Shown here one piece after another: positions 8,307-20,729 of a stretch of 64,000 bases of DNA. Location: NCBI GenBank assembly GCA_018257865.1, contig JAEUBA010000030.1, forward strand, positions 248,001-312,000. Reading direction: 5' to 3'. A model generated the notes under the pieces. It made no database searches and was not told the DNA's origin. It saw only the letters and a program-made list of their open reading frames with translations. Each line of letters starts with the position of its first letter. Position 1 is the stretch's first letter. The stretch is from Stereocaulon alpinum. Taxonomy: Eukaryota; Ascomycota; Lecanoromycetes; Lecanorales; Stereocaulaceae. Position numbers and translations under genes: made by a program.

Positions 8307-11300
8307 ATGGCGCCGGCGCCAGAGCTCCCAAGCCCACCAACTCCTGAGCTGGGCTTCTCGATCTCCCATCAAAGAGTCGAGCTTGACATTGACCTCCCAA
8401 CACAGAGCCTGAAAGGTCGCACAAACATCACTGTCAATCCTCATTCGAAAGATTTGAGAACAATCCGACTCAACTGCCGACAGTGCTCCCTCTCGCGCGT
8501 GTCCGTCAACGGCAAGCCCTGCGCTGGTGCCAATTACGAGGATCCCTACAGTCGCGCAACACTATCATGGAAGGCCGGCGTTCATCAATACCACATGCTA
8601 CAACAAAGGGTGGAGGGTCAGCTCAAGGATCCGCCTGAGCAAGAGCTGGCCATACACCTGCCAAAGAACCTCAAGATAGACGAGCTCGACCCGTTCTCAG
8701 AGGAAGCGCAGAGCATACTCTTGCCAAAAATATTGGGAGGTAGCAAAAGAGATTCAGGGGATGCATCTGTCACTGCTATCGATTTTACCCAAAGCACTAA
8801 GACCGGAGTCGAGCAGACAGCCCGTTTCACTCCGATCATACTCAGCATAGAATACGTAGTGAGAAGAATTCGAGATGGGATGAATTTCGTTGGATGGGAA
8901 GAAGGAGAGCTACGATACCCTCATGCGTATTCTACAAATTCTCTGTCACCGGGAGCTGCGTGCTGCCTCTTTCCGTGCACAGATGACCTTGCTTCGCGTT
9001 GTACGTGGGAGATAGCGATCAAATGCCAAAAAACAATTGGAGATGCTCTGCGAAGTACCCAAAGCTCAAATGGCATATCTTCCGTAAACGGCATCAACGA
9101 GAACCAACATGGCCCGGAAATGAATGATAAGCAACACGATTTCAGTGACGAAGACAAGGCCTTGGACCTAGCTGTAATCTGCACCGGTGACATGACTGAC
9201 GAAGTGTGGCAACTATATCTCCGTTGTTAACTTCAGCTGACCGTTACAGATTGTGGATCTCCAGGACCCTACAAAGAAAACAACCTCTTTCACATGCATG
9301 ACGGCTATCTCAGCACAGCATGTTGGCTTTGCTATTGGACCTTTTGAATATGTCGACTTAGCCGAGTTCCGCGAAAGCGACGAAGACGAAAGGCTTGGAC
9401 AGAATGCTGTTCCCATTCATGGGTTCTGCTTACCTGGTAGGGCTAATGAGACCAAGAACACATGCCTACCCTTAGCAAAGGTAAAGTGGCTGTAATACGA
9501 ATCGTACCGGTCCATACTAACGCCGCCCTAGGCTATCGACTTCTTCGCATTGACTTACGGATCTTATCCCTTCTCGAATTACAAAATTTGCTTCGTCGAC
9601 GATATATACTCGGACATCCTTGACACAGGGTCGTTATCAATATGCAGCAATCGTTTACTGTTTCCCGAAGACATCATAGAGCCTTTACATCGAGTCAGCC
9701 GCCAGCTGGTCCATGCTCTCGCCGTCCAATGGATGGGCATCAATGTTGTGCCCAAAGATCCTACGGACTTCTGGGTGATTATTGGCATAGCATATTTCAT
9801 GACTGATGTCTTCATGAAGAAGCTTTCTGGCAACAATGAGTACCGCTACAACCAGAAAACAGCATCAGATCGAGTCGTCGAGCTCGATGTTGACCGACCG
9901 TCATTATTAGATACTGGCCCTTTGATCACCCTTGACCCTTCAGAGCTGGCATTCGTGGAGCTCAAAGCGCCCCTTGTGCTGTTCATACTGGATCGAAGGC
10001 TTACCAAGGCTGGCGGTTCATCCGGGCTCTCACGAATTATCTCCAGAATCTTCCTAAATGCCAGGATCGGTGACCTGCCCAATGGCGCGCTGGACTCTTC
10101 GACCTTCATTAAAGTCTGCGAAAAGTTGGGGCACATGAAATTGGAGGCCTTCTTTGCACAATGGGTGGAAGGCGCTGGCTGCCCTCGGTTCCGAGTCGCT
10201 CAAAGGTTCAACAAGAAGAAACTCGTCGTGGAAATGAACATCACCCAGGTTCAATCTGATAACCCAAAGACTCATGACCTGGAAAGTACCACTTTTATGC
10301 GTGATGTCAAGGAAGACCAAAACCTAGTCTATGCCGGTCAAGTCCAACAGGCTTTCACTGTACGTAGTGTGGATTAAATATGGACTGGCTGCTGACTTCC
10401 GGACAGGGTCCGATGACGATACGTATTCATGAGGCCGACGGAACGCCCTACGAACATATCATTGAGATTAAGGATAATAAGACAACATTTGACATACCGT
10501 ATAACACTAAGTACAAGCGATTAAAGCGCAGTCGGCGGCAGAAAGAGAGGACCGCAGCCGTTGCAGGCAACGACTATACGCCTGGTGCTAGTGATGACAT
10601 CCTATTATACTCTCTAGGCGATGTGCTGCAATCGGAGGAAGAGGTGAAGGATTGGGATCTCGCTGACTGGAGCAAGGACGACGAGGACAGGATGAGCCAA
10701 GAGTCTTACGAGTGGATTAGAATGGACGCAGATTTCGAATGGATATGCAAGATGACAGTCCAAATGCAGTCCTATATGTGGGTTTCACAGCTGCAGCAAG
10801 ATAGAGATGTCGTTGCTCAATACGAGGTAAGTCATACTACATTCATCACAGACGGATTTTCTGAATAGTTCAAGTCGATTCAATGGATAGCAGGTGTGAA
10901 ACCCCACCCTCTGGTCTCGACGATATTGATCCGTACGTTGATGGACCAGCGATACTTCCACGGAATCCGCACAGCAGCAGCAGAAGCTTTGGCGAAGAAT
11001 GCTATGGATGAATTCAAATGGATTGGCCAACGCCATCTCGAAAAGGCTTTCCATGAATTCTTCTGCTATGGCGATTCGCCAATGACTCGCTCGAATGACT
11101 TTTCTGACCGGACGTCATATTATATACAATGCGCTATTCCGCAGGCTATCGCAAAGATTCGAAACGCAAGTGGTAAAAGCCCTCTTAGTGTGAGGACGTG
11201 GTTGTTCGAGAAGTTGAAGTTCAACGACAACTCGAACAATGAGGTGAGCTATCTACATGGTCTCGTGCAAGTGTAGATCTGACGGGCAGTAGTACTCGGA

Positions 11301-12405
11301 CTGCCACTATCTCGCTACTCTCATGAGAGCGCTGGCCGAAGCTCTAGCCGCACGGCCTCCACCTACCGTCCGCGCCTTTGATGATTTTGAGGATGACGGA
11401 GACAATGAGAACTTTCACAACGCATGTCTAGATGAGATTGATCGATACCGACGGATCGATGAATGGATTCCCTCCTACCATAATGTGCTCTCAGCAACTG
11501 CACTAGACTGCAAGCGGATGTTAGCCAAGGCTGGGGTCATTAATATTAGACTGGCCGACTTCCTGCAGTATACGCCTGATGGGACCTCCGAATACCTAAG
11601 GCTGAGGGCTTTTGAAAACTTGATGGCCCTCGGCATGGTCAAGAACGATGCCATCCTTCGATGGTTTCTTTTCGTTCTCGGTACAGATCCTTCTTCCTAC
11701 ATACGAGAAAATATGATCCACATCCTCGGGAGAACATTTGGCGCTACTGCTATCGGCGAGCACCTTGAAGCGGCGAAGGCCCAAGAATCTCAGGGAGATG
11801 GTCTCGTCATCGAGCAAGAATCATCCACTGAAGCCCGCCAGGCCGATCTGGCTAGAAAACAAACAGTCCTCGGCGCATTGCACGCCCTCAAAGACGAATT
11901 ATCTTCAAATCAAGTGTTGCAAACAGAGATTTGGAACGCCATCTGCTCACCAGCCCTCTCCCTCCAACAAATGAGCGACCTCCTCGACATGTGCGATCTC
12001 CTCTACACTCCCGAAACAAGCATGGTCGTGATCCTCAAATACCCTCGCTACTGGACCTGCAAGAAAGTTGGCAAAGGCAAAGTCCTCTTTTCCCCTTCTT
12101 CCCGCATACGCACCACTCCCCTACCGAAGCGTCAAAAAGCCCTACCTCCGTCACAGTCCACTGTTCTCCCATCCATCAAACGCGAGAACAGCACCCCTGC
12201 CCATGCCATGGGGCCACCTTTGAAGCTGAAATTTGGAGGGCCGAAGAAATCGCCACTGCAAAATACACCGTCTACATCGAGCGTTGATAGTCCGCTCGCT
12301 AGTCGTGAGGATAGTGTTTCCGGCGAGTCGAGCAAGCCGAAGTTGAAGCTTAGCTTTAGCAAGCTAAAGGGGATGGGTGGGAGTCAGGGGAGTCCTACGC
12401 CTTGA
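8307..12405 (+). CDS. TAF2: Transcription initiation factor TFIID subunit 2 (TAF2)
   Basis: Six exons: 8307-9203, 9250-9480, 9532-10359, 10407-10826, 10869-11243 and 11293-12405, joining in phase to 1287 residues. Introns are 42-51 nt. The N-terminal two thirds has the M1-aminopeptidase-like fold of TAF2, with recognisable stretches GFAIGPFEYVDL, TYGSYPFSNYKICFVDD and GPMTIRIHEADGTPYEH. At the place where active M1 enzymes carry the HExxH zinc motif, this protein has HALAVQWMG, so it should be catalytically dead, as in other TAF2s. A helical repeat region follows, then a basic, Ser/Pro/Lys-rich tail (residues ~1170-1287). TAF2 acts in the nucleus in TFIID, contacting initiator DNA. The length is close to the usual range for fungal TAF2. 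The 42-nt intron at 10827-10868 is unusually short, but both flanks are in frame and match the family. Confidence 0.93.
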
Positions 12406-12697
12406 TCGGACATGGTCCCTCTGGAGTGATGACTCAGACGCTAATACACCTACAGTAAAGCAGGTCTATACATTTCATGCACTCATGTGCTAAAGGCCGG
12501 GCATGAGTGTAATGCAATCGATTCAAACAGATACCAACAACATTGCCATACCATACCATACCCAATCCCCCCAGAATGAACCCCACATCGTATCATCGCA
12601 GTCATAAATCATCATTCCCTTCATCCTTCCCCTGAAAGTTCCCAAGACTCATCGGCCCCATCTACTTTTCTCCGCTCTCCCCAACCAACTCCAAATA
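12406..12697. other. Short intergenic spacer after TAF2
   Basis: Spacer between the TAF2 stop and the short minus-strand frame. It has one TACAGTA near 12453 and a run of CCATA units near 12546. No gene is seen. Confidence 0.5.
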
Positions 12698-13040
12698 CTA
12701 CCCCACAACATCAACAACTTGTTCCTCAAAGCCCCTGAACCTTACTCCAAATGTACATTCCGCGATCCTAGCATGGACCCTCTCTCTCTTCGTAGCCGTA
12801 TGCCCTGTACAAGGCAGCACCCCCTTCTCCACCGCGGCTGGGAAGTGGCGTTTGATGCTTTCAAGTGCGTTGTCGCATAGTACGCCCTCTGTGTCACCGG
12901 CGTCGAGGACGAAACCACCGTGGATAACGCACGAGTAGCCAACGCTACCAGTACCTCCACTGACCTATGGTAATGGTCAAAAGGATATCACATGTGGCAA
13001 GTAAAAGATTGTAGCCTACGAGGACAAGATCCCTAGTCAT
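12698..13040 (-). pseudogene. Short NAD-epimerase-like N-terminal fragment
   Basis: Two exons (13020-13040 and 12698-12964) would join across a 55-nt GT-AG intron to give 95 residues. The start reads DLVLVSGGTGSVG, a Rossmann dinucleotide-binding motif (GGxGxxG) as at the N terminus of UDP-glucose 4-epimerase-type SDRs. It is followed by a VLCDNAL segment resembling the second strand and its DN motif. A full epimerase has about 340-370 residues, so the catalytic Tyr/Lys and substrate domain are absent and the frame stops at 12698. I regard it as a truncated relic; a small expressed protein is possible. The neighbouring sequence to 14067 holds no continuation that I can find. Confidence 0.35.
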
Positions 13041-14067
13041 AATGAGAGGTAAGAGCTGTTGATTGTTTCAGACTGTGGCAGCCGTGGAGGTGGCGTAGTG
13101 AATAGACGAGTACGAAGATGACGAGCGTTATCTTAAATTGGACATACATAGCGCTGTGTGTAAGTAAGGCGGTTTGGGCGGGTATATGGATGGGAATTGT
13201 GGGCAAGTGGATGCTTTGTTTTATATTTGAGGAGAGTTGCTACAGAAGCTAGAGACACATGACCGAGGGCAAACCCCTCCAACATGCTGGATACGGCTTC
13301 CTCGGCTTCGTCGAATGCAGTCAGAAGAAATGAAGCTATTCGAAGGTCTCGTGATTGGTAATGCGTTGTTTAGAGGCCATATGCCAAGAGTTTGGACGCA
13401 TGGTAATCAACGCCGAGGACGCCGAGAGAGCCTCGGGATTCTGTAAGCGTCTGCATACACTAGACAAGGCCATCATAACTTTTGTTGGATAGCTTCAAGC
13501 CACCAGCACAATTGATCGAGAAAGGTTTTCTGACTGAAAGGGAGCTAGATCAAAGCGCTGTCGAACACTATGCGAGCGGAAATGCATTGTTCAGGCATGA
13601 ACGACACTAAGAGAGATACAAGCAAAAGAAGTCACCGTAAGGGGATGTGCGCCTCTAAAGCGAACCCCAGCAGCTTGCATCATAAGCAAGGCTGGGGATT
13701 AGAAAGGCAAATCGAATCATCTGCGTCTGTCTCGGGAATGTGCAACTCAAGATGGATGTAGACCTGAGGGCAAGGGTATGTTGAGGACGTAATGGTTGAG
13801 TTCGTCTAACGATCCGTAGTCTACGTGATCTGCGCCCGTGTTTCAAGGTTTGAGATGGTATCTCTGCAAGGCTGCTGATCCATATGTTGTTATGGAATAA
13901 TGGAAGAGAGATCAGAGGTTGGAAAGGTTTCCAGTGAGAAGGGCTTGATCTGCGACCAGGAGCGGAAATAGGCCGCTCGAGCTCCTTGCACTGCACCTGC
14001 TATTTGTTGCTCCTCTCTCATGGCAGACTTGATTTGGGTTATCGTAGTATGAAGTCAGCCTGCTACT
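13041..14067. other. Intergenic region, no gene recognised
   Basis: Small frames on both strands (for example 13237-13446 plus and 13655-13996 minus) show no motif, no intron logic and no family resemblance. I see nothing else here except the promoter region of the gene at 14068. Confidence 0.5.
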
Positions 14068-14874
14068 ATGCTACAGATTCCGACGGTGACGCAGGTATGT
14101 TCCTTATCGTCTCTTACATCAAGACAACCTGGCTAATCTGCGTTGAGCTAGGATGACCTCTATGCCTTCCATCTGCGAGTCTTTGGCTCCACAACGGCCC
14201 CTCCACATCTGATCCCGCCAGGAGGAACCACCTACAATGGCCAATCATTAGACCGCGACCGGGACCAGAGCCTGGGCGACTTAGGCTACTACCCTGACGG
14301 TGGCAAAAGGACGTTGACGGACGACCAGGTTGCAATGTTCAGACATAGTGAGATCTACGCAATATTGCGTGCAAGACAAGTTCGTCAAGAGAACAGGGAA
14401 GCCGATGGGGACGAGCAGTCATATGGTCAGGTTGACTATAAGCGAGGGACTTTGCAGGCTACTATATCCTCCGACAAGGACGGTGAACTGCCATCAAGCA
14501 AGTACGTGGAGGAGACAGCAGCTATTCTTGAATATGCCCCACAGGACGACGTGACGACCCTACAAGCGAAGAGATCTAGCAGCAACAAGCGGAAGCGATC
14601 CGATGCCAACGGTGGCGACGTATATGACAGAGCACGCAATTCTCGAAGTACCAGAAGGGTCGTGAGGGAGCTTGACGGGGCCATGCCAGAGGATCAGGTC
14701 TTGGACTATGGTGACGGGCCATCTATATCTGCAGAAGATCGCGCCCTTCAGTCCAAATATTCACCGACAGTTGCCAGCTTTGATACTGTGAAGGCCGCGC
14801 CAGAAGCTCCAAACACCTCGCAAAGCCCGTCGGCTGGGGGCAAAAGCATATGGTGGCCTACCCTCGGATTATGA
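14068..14874 (+). CDS. Fungal DUF3807-like nuclear-type protein
   Basis: Two exons, 14068-14094 (nine codons) and 14152-14874, split by a 57-nt intron, give 249 residues. The short first exon was chosen because only its frame joins in phase to the conserved-looking stretch DDLYAFHLRVFG at the start of exon 2. The protein has a compact N-terminal part, a middle with a basic SNKRKRS patch (possible nuclear localisation signal), and a C-terminal motif SIWWPTLGL. The layout (DLYAFH...FG near the start, Trp-Pro end) is what I associate with the fungal DUF3807 family, whose function is not established. An ATG slightly upstream would need a frameshift across the intron and is rejected. Confidence 0.6.
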
Positions 14875-15783
14875 CCATTGAGTCACTTGGCCGGCAGCGA
14901 TCGGGGAAGTAGCAAGATCTGCATTTTGTATTCGGATATCTCATGGTACGCCATCCACTTGCTTAGTCCTTGGGAATTTTCACCTTTCATGATGAAATAA
15001 CAATATCGTCATCCTTAGTCGGACAGCCGGCAGACTCCTGCATACCTGTGAACGCGTTTTGGCGCTAGTCATAACCTTCATAGGGGGAGCGAGCCAATCA
15101 TGGCGAACCACAATCTTCTCTCTGACAACTCTGATATTCTGGACATACACAAATCCCCCGATCTGTGAGGAACAAGCTGACACGCCTGGGCTTAGGTAAT
15201 GTGGAGACAATGCTTCATAACATGACCTCATCAACCGCAAATGATACTGGTGACGAGGATGTAAGCGGTTATGAGCCTCCGGTCCATCTGAGAAGACCCT
15301 TCATTGCAGAACAAGTTTACCAGATTATATATTTACCGGCAATCCGCTCGCACTCCGTCGAAAGCAAAGGTAAGACAACCTTACTGGAAACCCTCGGCGC
15401 TCTCAACACCAGTCTTCCAGCTGGCTATTCTCATTTGCTCGGTGTTCTCTGTCGTGCAACACAGTCAAATCCAATCCGCAGTACTCACTTGGAGCTGGGC
15501 CGGTCAACCCAGTGACGCCGCCAACACCACGTGTGCACTCTCATGTACTTGCCTTGGAAATCTGATTGAGACGCAAAAGACTCTGTATCTTTGACTGCAA
15601 CGTACACCCAGCCATAGAGGTGATTCACCGACTGGCAGAACTAAAGTTTGGTCCACTTTTATGGACATTATCAAACCGTCATCTTTAGAAATAAATTGTT
15701 AATGATACAAGACGGGAGGTTTCGCGATGATTAGGTCTGGCTAAGGAGCGCAGGATGGCAATAGTGGACTTTCGAGATACTAG
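14875..15783. other. Intergenic region with a weak plus-strand open frame
   Basis: A plus-strand frame running through about 15221-15515 from an ATG (MTSSTANDTGDED) contains possible donor GTAAG at 15371 and several AG acceptors. No combination gives a recognisable protein. It may be a small orphan gene or nothing; no other support is seen. Confidence 0.25.
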
Positions 15784-16836
15784 TCAAAATATCTTCTCTG
15801 CCTCCTCCACAGGTTTCCCACCCGCTCCGCTCCTGACTCTTTCAAGCTCCCTTTCTACAGCTGCATAAGCGAGCCCCTCTGCGCTTTCTTTTTGACCTTG
15901 GGTAACAATCCGTCCAGCATCTGTATTCTTTTGCTTTGCCTTTCCCGATGCTATCAGCGCCCTCACTCTCACTGCCAAATCCTTGACATACCCGTCTCCA
16001 CTCTCCTCACTCAGGCCGTCCAATGACTTTTCAAGCATGAACAAATATTCGTCGTTCGCTCCACTAGGTCCAACACTCGTGGCTATAACTTCAGCGACAG
16101 CTTCCGGAGACTGACGACCCAAGAATTGCGGATTAGACGGGAGGCCAATGTAGACCATGCATTGCGGTATTGAAGAGGGATGAGCGGAGTCTTTCGATGG
16201 AGAAGGGTGGAAGTCAGTGTATTGAATACTATAGCCGTTGATTTCGCGTATATCGAGGTACGACTTCACGGCATCTACGTGGGTTGCTGGGATGTGGTAT
16301 GCAGCACCGTAGACTCGTGATGGGGTCTCAGACGCCTCGTCGCCAAGCGTTTCCCAAAATGAGCGCTCTATCAGAGTGACAACTCTGCCAGGAGATTCTG
16401 GGTAACCACGGTGGTCTTCGCTACATGGAGATTTAGTCTAGTGGATATTTTGGAGAGGTGGAAAATTCCTAGATTACGAACCTAGCCTGCCAGAACCTGC
16501 GAACGTAGCCCTCGATATAGCCTGGCACACGTATGTCTAAGAGACATAGATCAGCATCGAGATAGATTCAAACAGAGTGCACATAGCGAACACATGCATG
16601 AAGACATTCTCTCAAGAAGGTAACATAACATGGCTTGATGAAGTGCAGAGAGGACAGAAGTGGCTAGTACCAAAGTGCGGTGGGGGCTTCCATATCAGAG
16701 ATCTACGAAGGAAAAGGTCAACTTACATCCGTTCGGGTAGCTTATGTCTTGTCCTCGGTGACACAATGGGTATGGATGTTCTTACTTACCCGTAACCAAA
16801 GAGCCAGAACTCTTCGGGTGAGGAAGGTTTGGGCAT
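15784..16836 (-). CDS. ChaC-type gamma-glutamylcyclotransferase (glutathione-specific)
   Basis: Four exons in reading order: 16790-16836, 16671-16702, 16482-16536 and 15784-16420, with introns of 87, 134 and 61 nt. All join in phase to 256 residues. The ChaC signature is complete. YGSLIW (residues 15-20) forms the gamma-glutamyl-binding loop, PPPHFDIRVPGYIEGYVRRFWQ follows, and the catalytic Glu is E104 in REINGY. ChaC enzymes release 5-oxoproline and Cys-Gly from cytosolic glutathione, feeding glutathione turnover. The second exon is only 32 nt and splits the signature loop, so single-exon gene finders would miss the N terminus. The gene is divergent from the amidohydrolase at 17154, with 317 bp between starts. 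Length fits fungal members. Confidence 0.92.
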
Positions 16837-17153
16837 ATCGGACAATCTTTCATAGATTGAGGCCATATTCTTGGGGAATGTTGAACGAAAGCAGATATAG
16901 CACAAAATTAATTGGTGTTTCACAGCGCTATTCGAAGCCGTTCACATCAATTCAATGTTCTTGGCCAGATTTCGGTTGTTCTCGGAAACGAGGGCTAAGC
17001 CTTACAATAGCGCTAGCATCGGCGTTATGACTTCATGACGCGTTTTGATCTCTGCTTTCTTGTCTATGTAGTCAGATAATGGGGACTTGCGGGTGTCCGA
17101 ACTTCTGGACCTATCTATGCCGTGTATTTCTTCGTACCGGGTGATGAGAGACA

Positions 17154-18488
17154 ATGGAACGCAAAAGGATCGATTTGATAAGAGGTGCTCGAGTTGCATA
17201 TGAGGGCTGGGATCCCAGTCGACAACACGACATCTTCCTTAAGGATGGTAAGGTCAAAGCTATATTATCTCATGAGCCCAGTCTTGGCTTTAGCGGCGAG
17301 AACATCTTGGATGCCACGAATCATTTGATAGCACCATCTTTGTGTCATGCCCATGTCCATTTGGACAAGTGCTTCCTTCTATCGGATCCCAAATACGCAG
17401 ACCTGGAAATTGAGAAAGGGAATTTCCAGGAAGCTCTTGAATTGACTTCAAAGGCAAAAGCTCGTTTCGAGAAAGATGACCTGGTTCGCCGAGGGAGATG
17501 GCTCATCGCAGAGAGTATTGCTGCCGGTGTAACACACATGCGTGCCTACGTGGAAGTCGATCACATTGTCGAGTTCAAATGCTTGGATGCTGCTATTGAG
17601 CTTAAGAAGCAGTTTGCTATGGCTTGTGTGATCCAGATCTGTACTTTTGCTCAAGACCCGATCTATTCAGGGGAGTATGGTGAAGCCAATAGGAACCTCA
17701 TGAGCAAAGCCATCGAAAGTGACTACGTCGAGGTTCTAGGAACGACTCCTTATGTCGAAGGGAGTATTCCGGCCGCTAAAGCAAACATGGATTGGGCCTT
17801 CAAGACCGCCATGGAACATGATAAACACTTAGATTTCCATCTAGATTACAATTTGAATCCTGATCAAGAAGCTCGGACTTGGTATGCTATCGAGCTAGCA
17901 AGGAACCACAGTATTTCTTGGAGTGGCGGGAGAACGATCGCCTTAGGTCACTGCACGAGATTGACCTTACTAGATCAAGAAAGCTGGTTTACTCTGGCTG
18001 GAGAAACAGCGGGGTTGCCACTCTACTTCGTTGGTCTGCCTACATCTGATATGTACATGGGAGGCAAGCCAGATGAGGACCAAGGCGGAGGTGAACGCGT
18101 TAGAGGGACGCTGCAGATCCCACACATGATCCAAAGATACAATCATCAGGGAGCCATCTCAATCAACAACGTCGGCAATGCATTTACTCCTCAAGGCAGC
18201 TGCGATCCGTTGAGCCTTGCAAGCATCGGAGTTGGACTTTACCATGCTGGCACTAAGGCTGACTCGCAGTTGCTGTACGATTGCGTTTCAATCGGAGCCA
18301 AAAAAGCTATCGGGTGGCCTGATCCGCCATTCGCCGTCGGTTCCGGTGCAAATTTTGTGTTGTTCGATATGGGCCGGAGTGATGGTCCGCTGTCACAACA
18401 AAGAGGGAGGAGGACCTTGCAGGACGTCGTCTATGATCCTCCAAAGGAAAGAAAAACGGTGTTTTGCGGTGATCTCATCGCTGTTTGA
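17154..18488 (+). CDS. Amidohydrolase, cytosine-deaminase-like subfamily
   Basis: A single exon of 444 residues starting at the ATG at 17154. The amidohydrolase metal site begins with HAHVHLDK (H67 and H69 as the HxH pair). HLDYNLNP and ALGHCTRL supply later His ligands, and GLPTSDMYMGG supplies a downstream acidic position. This matches the cytosine deaminase/atrazine chlorohydrolase-like metal-dependent hydrolases, which deaminate or hydrolyse N-heterocycles. The exact substrate cannot be read from sequence. No signal peptide is seen, so it is probably cytosolic. It lies head to head with the ChaC gene, but no shared pathway is obvious. Confidence 0.85.
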   Translation: MERKRIDLIRGARVAYEGWDPSRQHDIFLKDGKVKAILSHEPSLGFSGENILDATNHLIAPSLCHAHVHLDKCFLLSDPKYADLEIEKGNFQEALELTSKAKARFEKDDLVRRGRWLIAESIAAGVTHMRAYVEVDHIVEFKCLDAAIELKKQFAMACVIQICTFAQDPIYSGEYGEANRNLMSKAIESDYVEVLGTTPYVEGSIPAAKANMDWAFKTAMEHDKHLDFHLDYNLNPDQEARTWYAIELARNHSISWSGGRTIALGHCTRLTLLDQESWFTLAGETAGLPLYFVGLPTSDMYMGGKPDEDQGGGERVRGTLQIPHMIQRYNHQGAISINNVGNAFTPQGSCDPLSLASIGVGLYHAGTKADSQLLYDCVSIGAKKAIGWPDPPFAVGSGANFVLFDMGRSDGPLSQQRGRRTLQDVVYDPPKERKTVFCGDLIAV

Positions 18489-18663
18489 CCGGTACTCAAT
18501 CCTCTCAAACCTGTTCTAACTTAGCGCTCCATACGGTGATGCTAGTCTTAAAACCTTCATACCTTCTCCTACTGTCATTAAGCAAATTTGCATATCCTTG
18601 ATCACCCAAAAAATGTACAACTGGGATCAAAAATGGCTCAACGCTTAATCCATGAGGCGAATC
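18489..18663. other. Convergent spacer
   Basis: Short 3'-to-3' spacer between the amidohydrolase and the F-box gene. No feature is seen beyond presumed polyadenylation signals. Confidence 0.5.
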
Positions 18664-20729
18664 TCAGATCTCTGGGGTTCTGTCCTCCTCATACATCGTA
18701 TCCGCTTCCTGATCAACATATTTGATCCACCGCTTGTCCCCAATTGGCGTTTGTAGGCGATAATATGATGTACTTCTCACTCCAAGCTTGAATAATTCGC
18801 GCAAGTGGTGATAGCGGACATAGCGAATGGTGCTGGGGAGGGATTCGTGCATGAGATCCAACCTATGATGAAATCCGCAAGTGGCAAAGCCTCGGTGATA
18901 TGTTCCGTCAATGGTCATGGAGTGAGCGAGGGAGAGGAAATCAATTTTCCGCAACTTGGGCATGTTTGGAAACAGGTGTTGTTCGAACACGCTTAGCATA
19001 TACTGTCATTCTGTCAGTAGTGGCTACATGTCTTGAGGGAGGATGATGAAATTTACTGGATTTGAATAATCAAAACCCCATGTCAAGCTCTCCAACGATG
19101 CTAATTGAGTGCTGAGGGATGGGATGATGTCCGGCGTTATATCGAACATGTCAGCCGGTAGGACCAAGCTTCCGAGCGCCTTGCCACTTAAAGCTGATAG
19201 CAGGGCTCGGAGAGTAGGGTATTTGGGCTTGCCCATTGGTGCAAAATTGTCTCCATAGGCACAATTTCTGCCCCAGGCAGTACCCGGCCCTAGACGCGAC
19301 GGCTCTTTCTTGACTCTCATCATCATCACGGGCAGATCGTTAGGATTCCAGGTTTCAACACCAGTATAAGCATAATTTGGCTTGGGTCTGACGAAACCGA
19401 GTGACTTTAGCGAGGACTGCGAGCTCAATAGCTCGATCAGTGATGCAGACAATAGCTCGTAATCTACATCGTCGAGAACTTCAAGTCGTGCGGTTTGAAG
19501 ATCTTTCCAAATGGAGGATTCAACATCACTATTGGGTAGGCGCAGCTCCTTGAGATAAGCCCAGTCGAATACCTGTTGAGAAGCCCACGCGGGGACACCC
19601 ATGTTTTTCAGGCGCAGTTTCTCGAGCTTCAATGGTCCCGGACCATGATCGAGACCTGCATCGTCGAAGCCCGCAATATCCCAAAAATTATAATACGACC
19701 GTCGTTTTCTGGATGCAAGAACTTTCGGGTGGGTCAGGAAGAGTAGCCCAAAGAAATAATCAAGATATTCGGGTTTTGCAAATGTTTCATCCTTCAGCCA
19801 AGCAGTGGCGTATGCATTTGGACGGTTAAAGTTGGTCATCTCGATATCCAACGATCGCAAAGAATCTCCTCTTGCAAGAATTGCCTGTCCAAGGGTACCA
19901 AAGGCTTCGAAGAATTCGTAGCGATCTGGCAGATCAGTGAGAGTGAGGGACTTTAGCCCAACCATGGTCTTCAAAGCGCGGCCTAGAACATGGCAGTCTG
20001 ATGGAGCATTTATTGGAATCTTGAGGCTGGAAAGATGAGGAGATGCTATGTCCCGTAGTAGGTGGACATTCCAGAATCTCCAGTCCATGTTGAAACTGAA
20101 ACTTTGAGGTTTGAGCGCGGCCAACCCTTCGGAGAAAAGCCATAAGTGCGAGGAAGTCTGCTCAACGGATGGGTTGCTGAATTCCTCACCGAACTCCCCA
20201 CTGAAAGAGAGCGTTTGGAACCGCTTTGAAATCTTACCATTTCCTGCCAAGCGGGCGAGGAGATAATCAGCGTCTCCCAAGGTTCTTCCGAGACTGCAAG
20301 GTCTGCTATGCTGTCCCATACTATCATGGTTGCAATATGAGAGGGGCCAGGCTGCGAAATAAAAATCATCAACTGCGGCCGTCCAGTGATCAACATCCAC
20401 GCGTTGAATACGCGTTGGCCAGTCGTCTCTTCCGGTATCAAGGAAAGCATAGTAGCTTGGGCTGTTGTCCAAGCTACTGGTACCGAATTCGATGTCTATG
20501 GATTTCCAGCTTGTGCTGATGGATCCTTTGTAGAAAGCTCTGCAGGTCTTTGCAAAGCTGATACGATCTTTATGGTGCTCGGTCTGTTTATGTGGAGTTA
20601 GTGGGAAAGGATCTTGCGAGGATGGAGAAGGCTACTGACCTGATCGAAGATTGCTCCAATCATTTCTGTGGGAAGCTTCAAGATGCCAGAGGGAAGGACC
20701 TGGGCCCCTTCGAATGATGGTTGCGTCAT
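18664..20729 (-). CDS. F-box protein with leucine-rich-repeat-like C terminus
   Basis: Exon 1 is 20640-20729 (30 codons); a 56-nt intron leads to a long exon beginning at 20583. The joined N terminus contains an F-box: LPTEMIGAIFDQ, then DRISFAKTCRAFY. Scattered LRR-like segments follow (HLSSLKIP, LKSLTLTDLP, LKELRLPNS). F-box proteins recruit substrates to SCF ubiquitin ligases; this one's target is unknown. The long exon can end at a TAG at 19024 (549 residues). Alternatively it continues through a 36-nt GT-AG intron (18992-19027, with CTGAC branch site) into 18664-18991, giving 657 residues. I prefer the longer model because the downstream frame reads on as LRR-like sequence (LFPNMPKLRKIDFLSL). 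A 36-nt intron is at or below the usual fungal minimum, so this end is uncertain. Confidence 0.7.
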
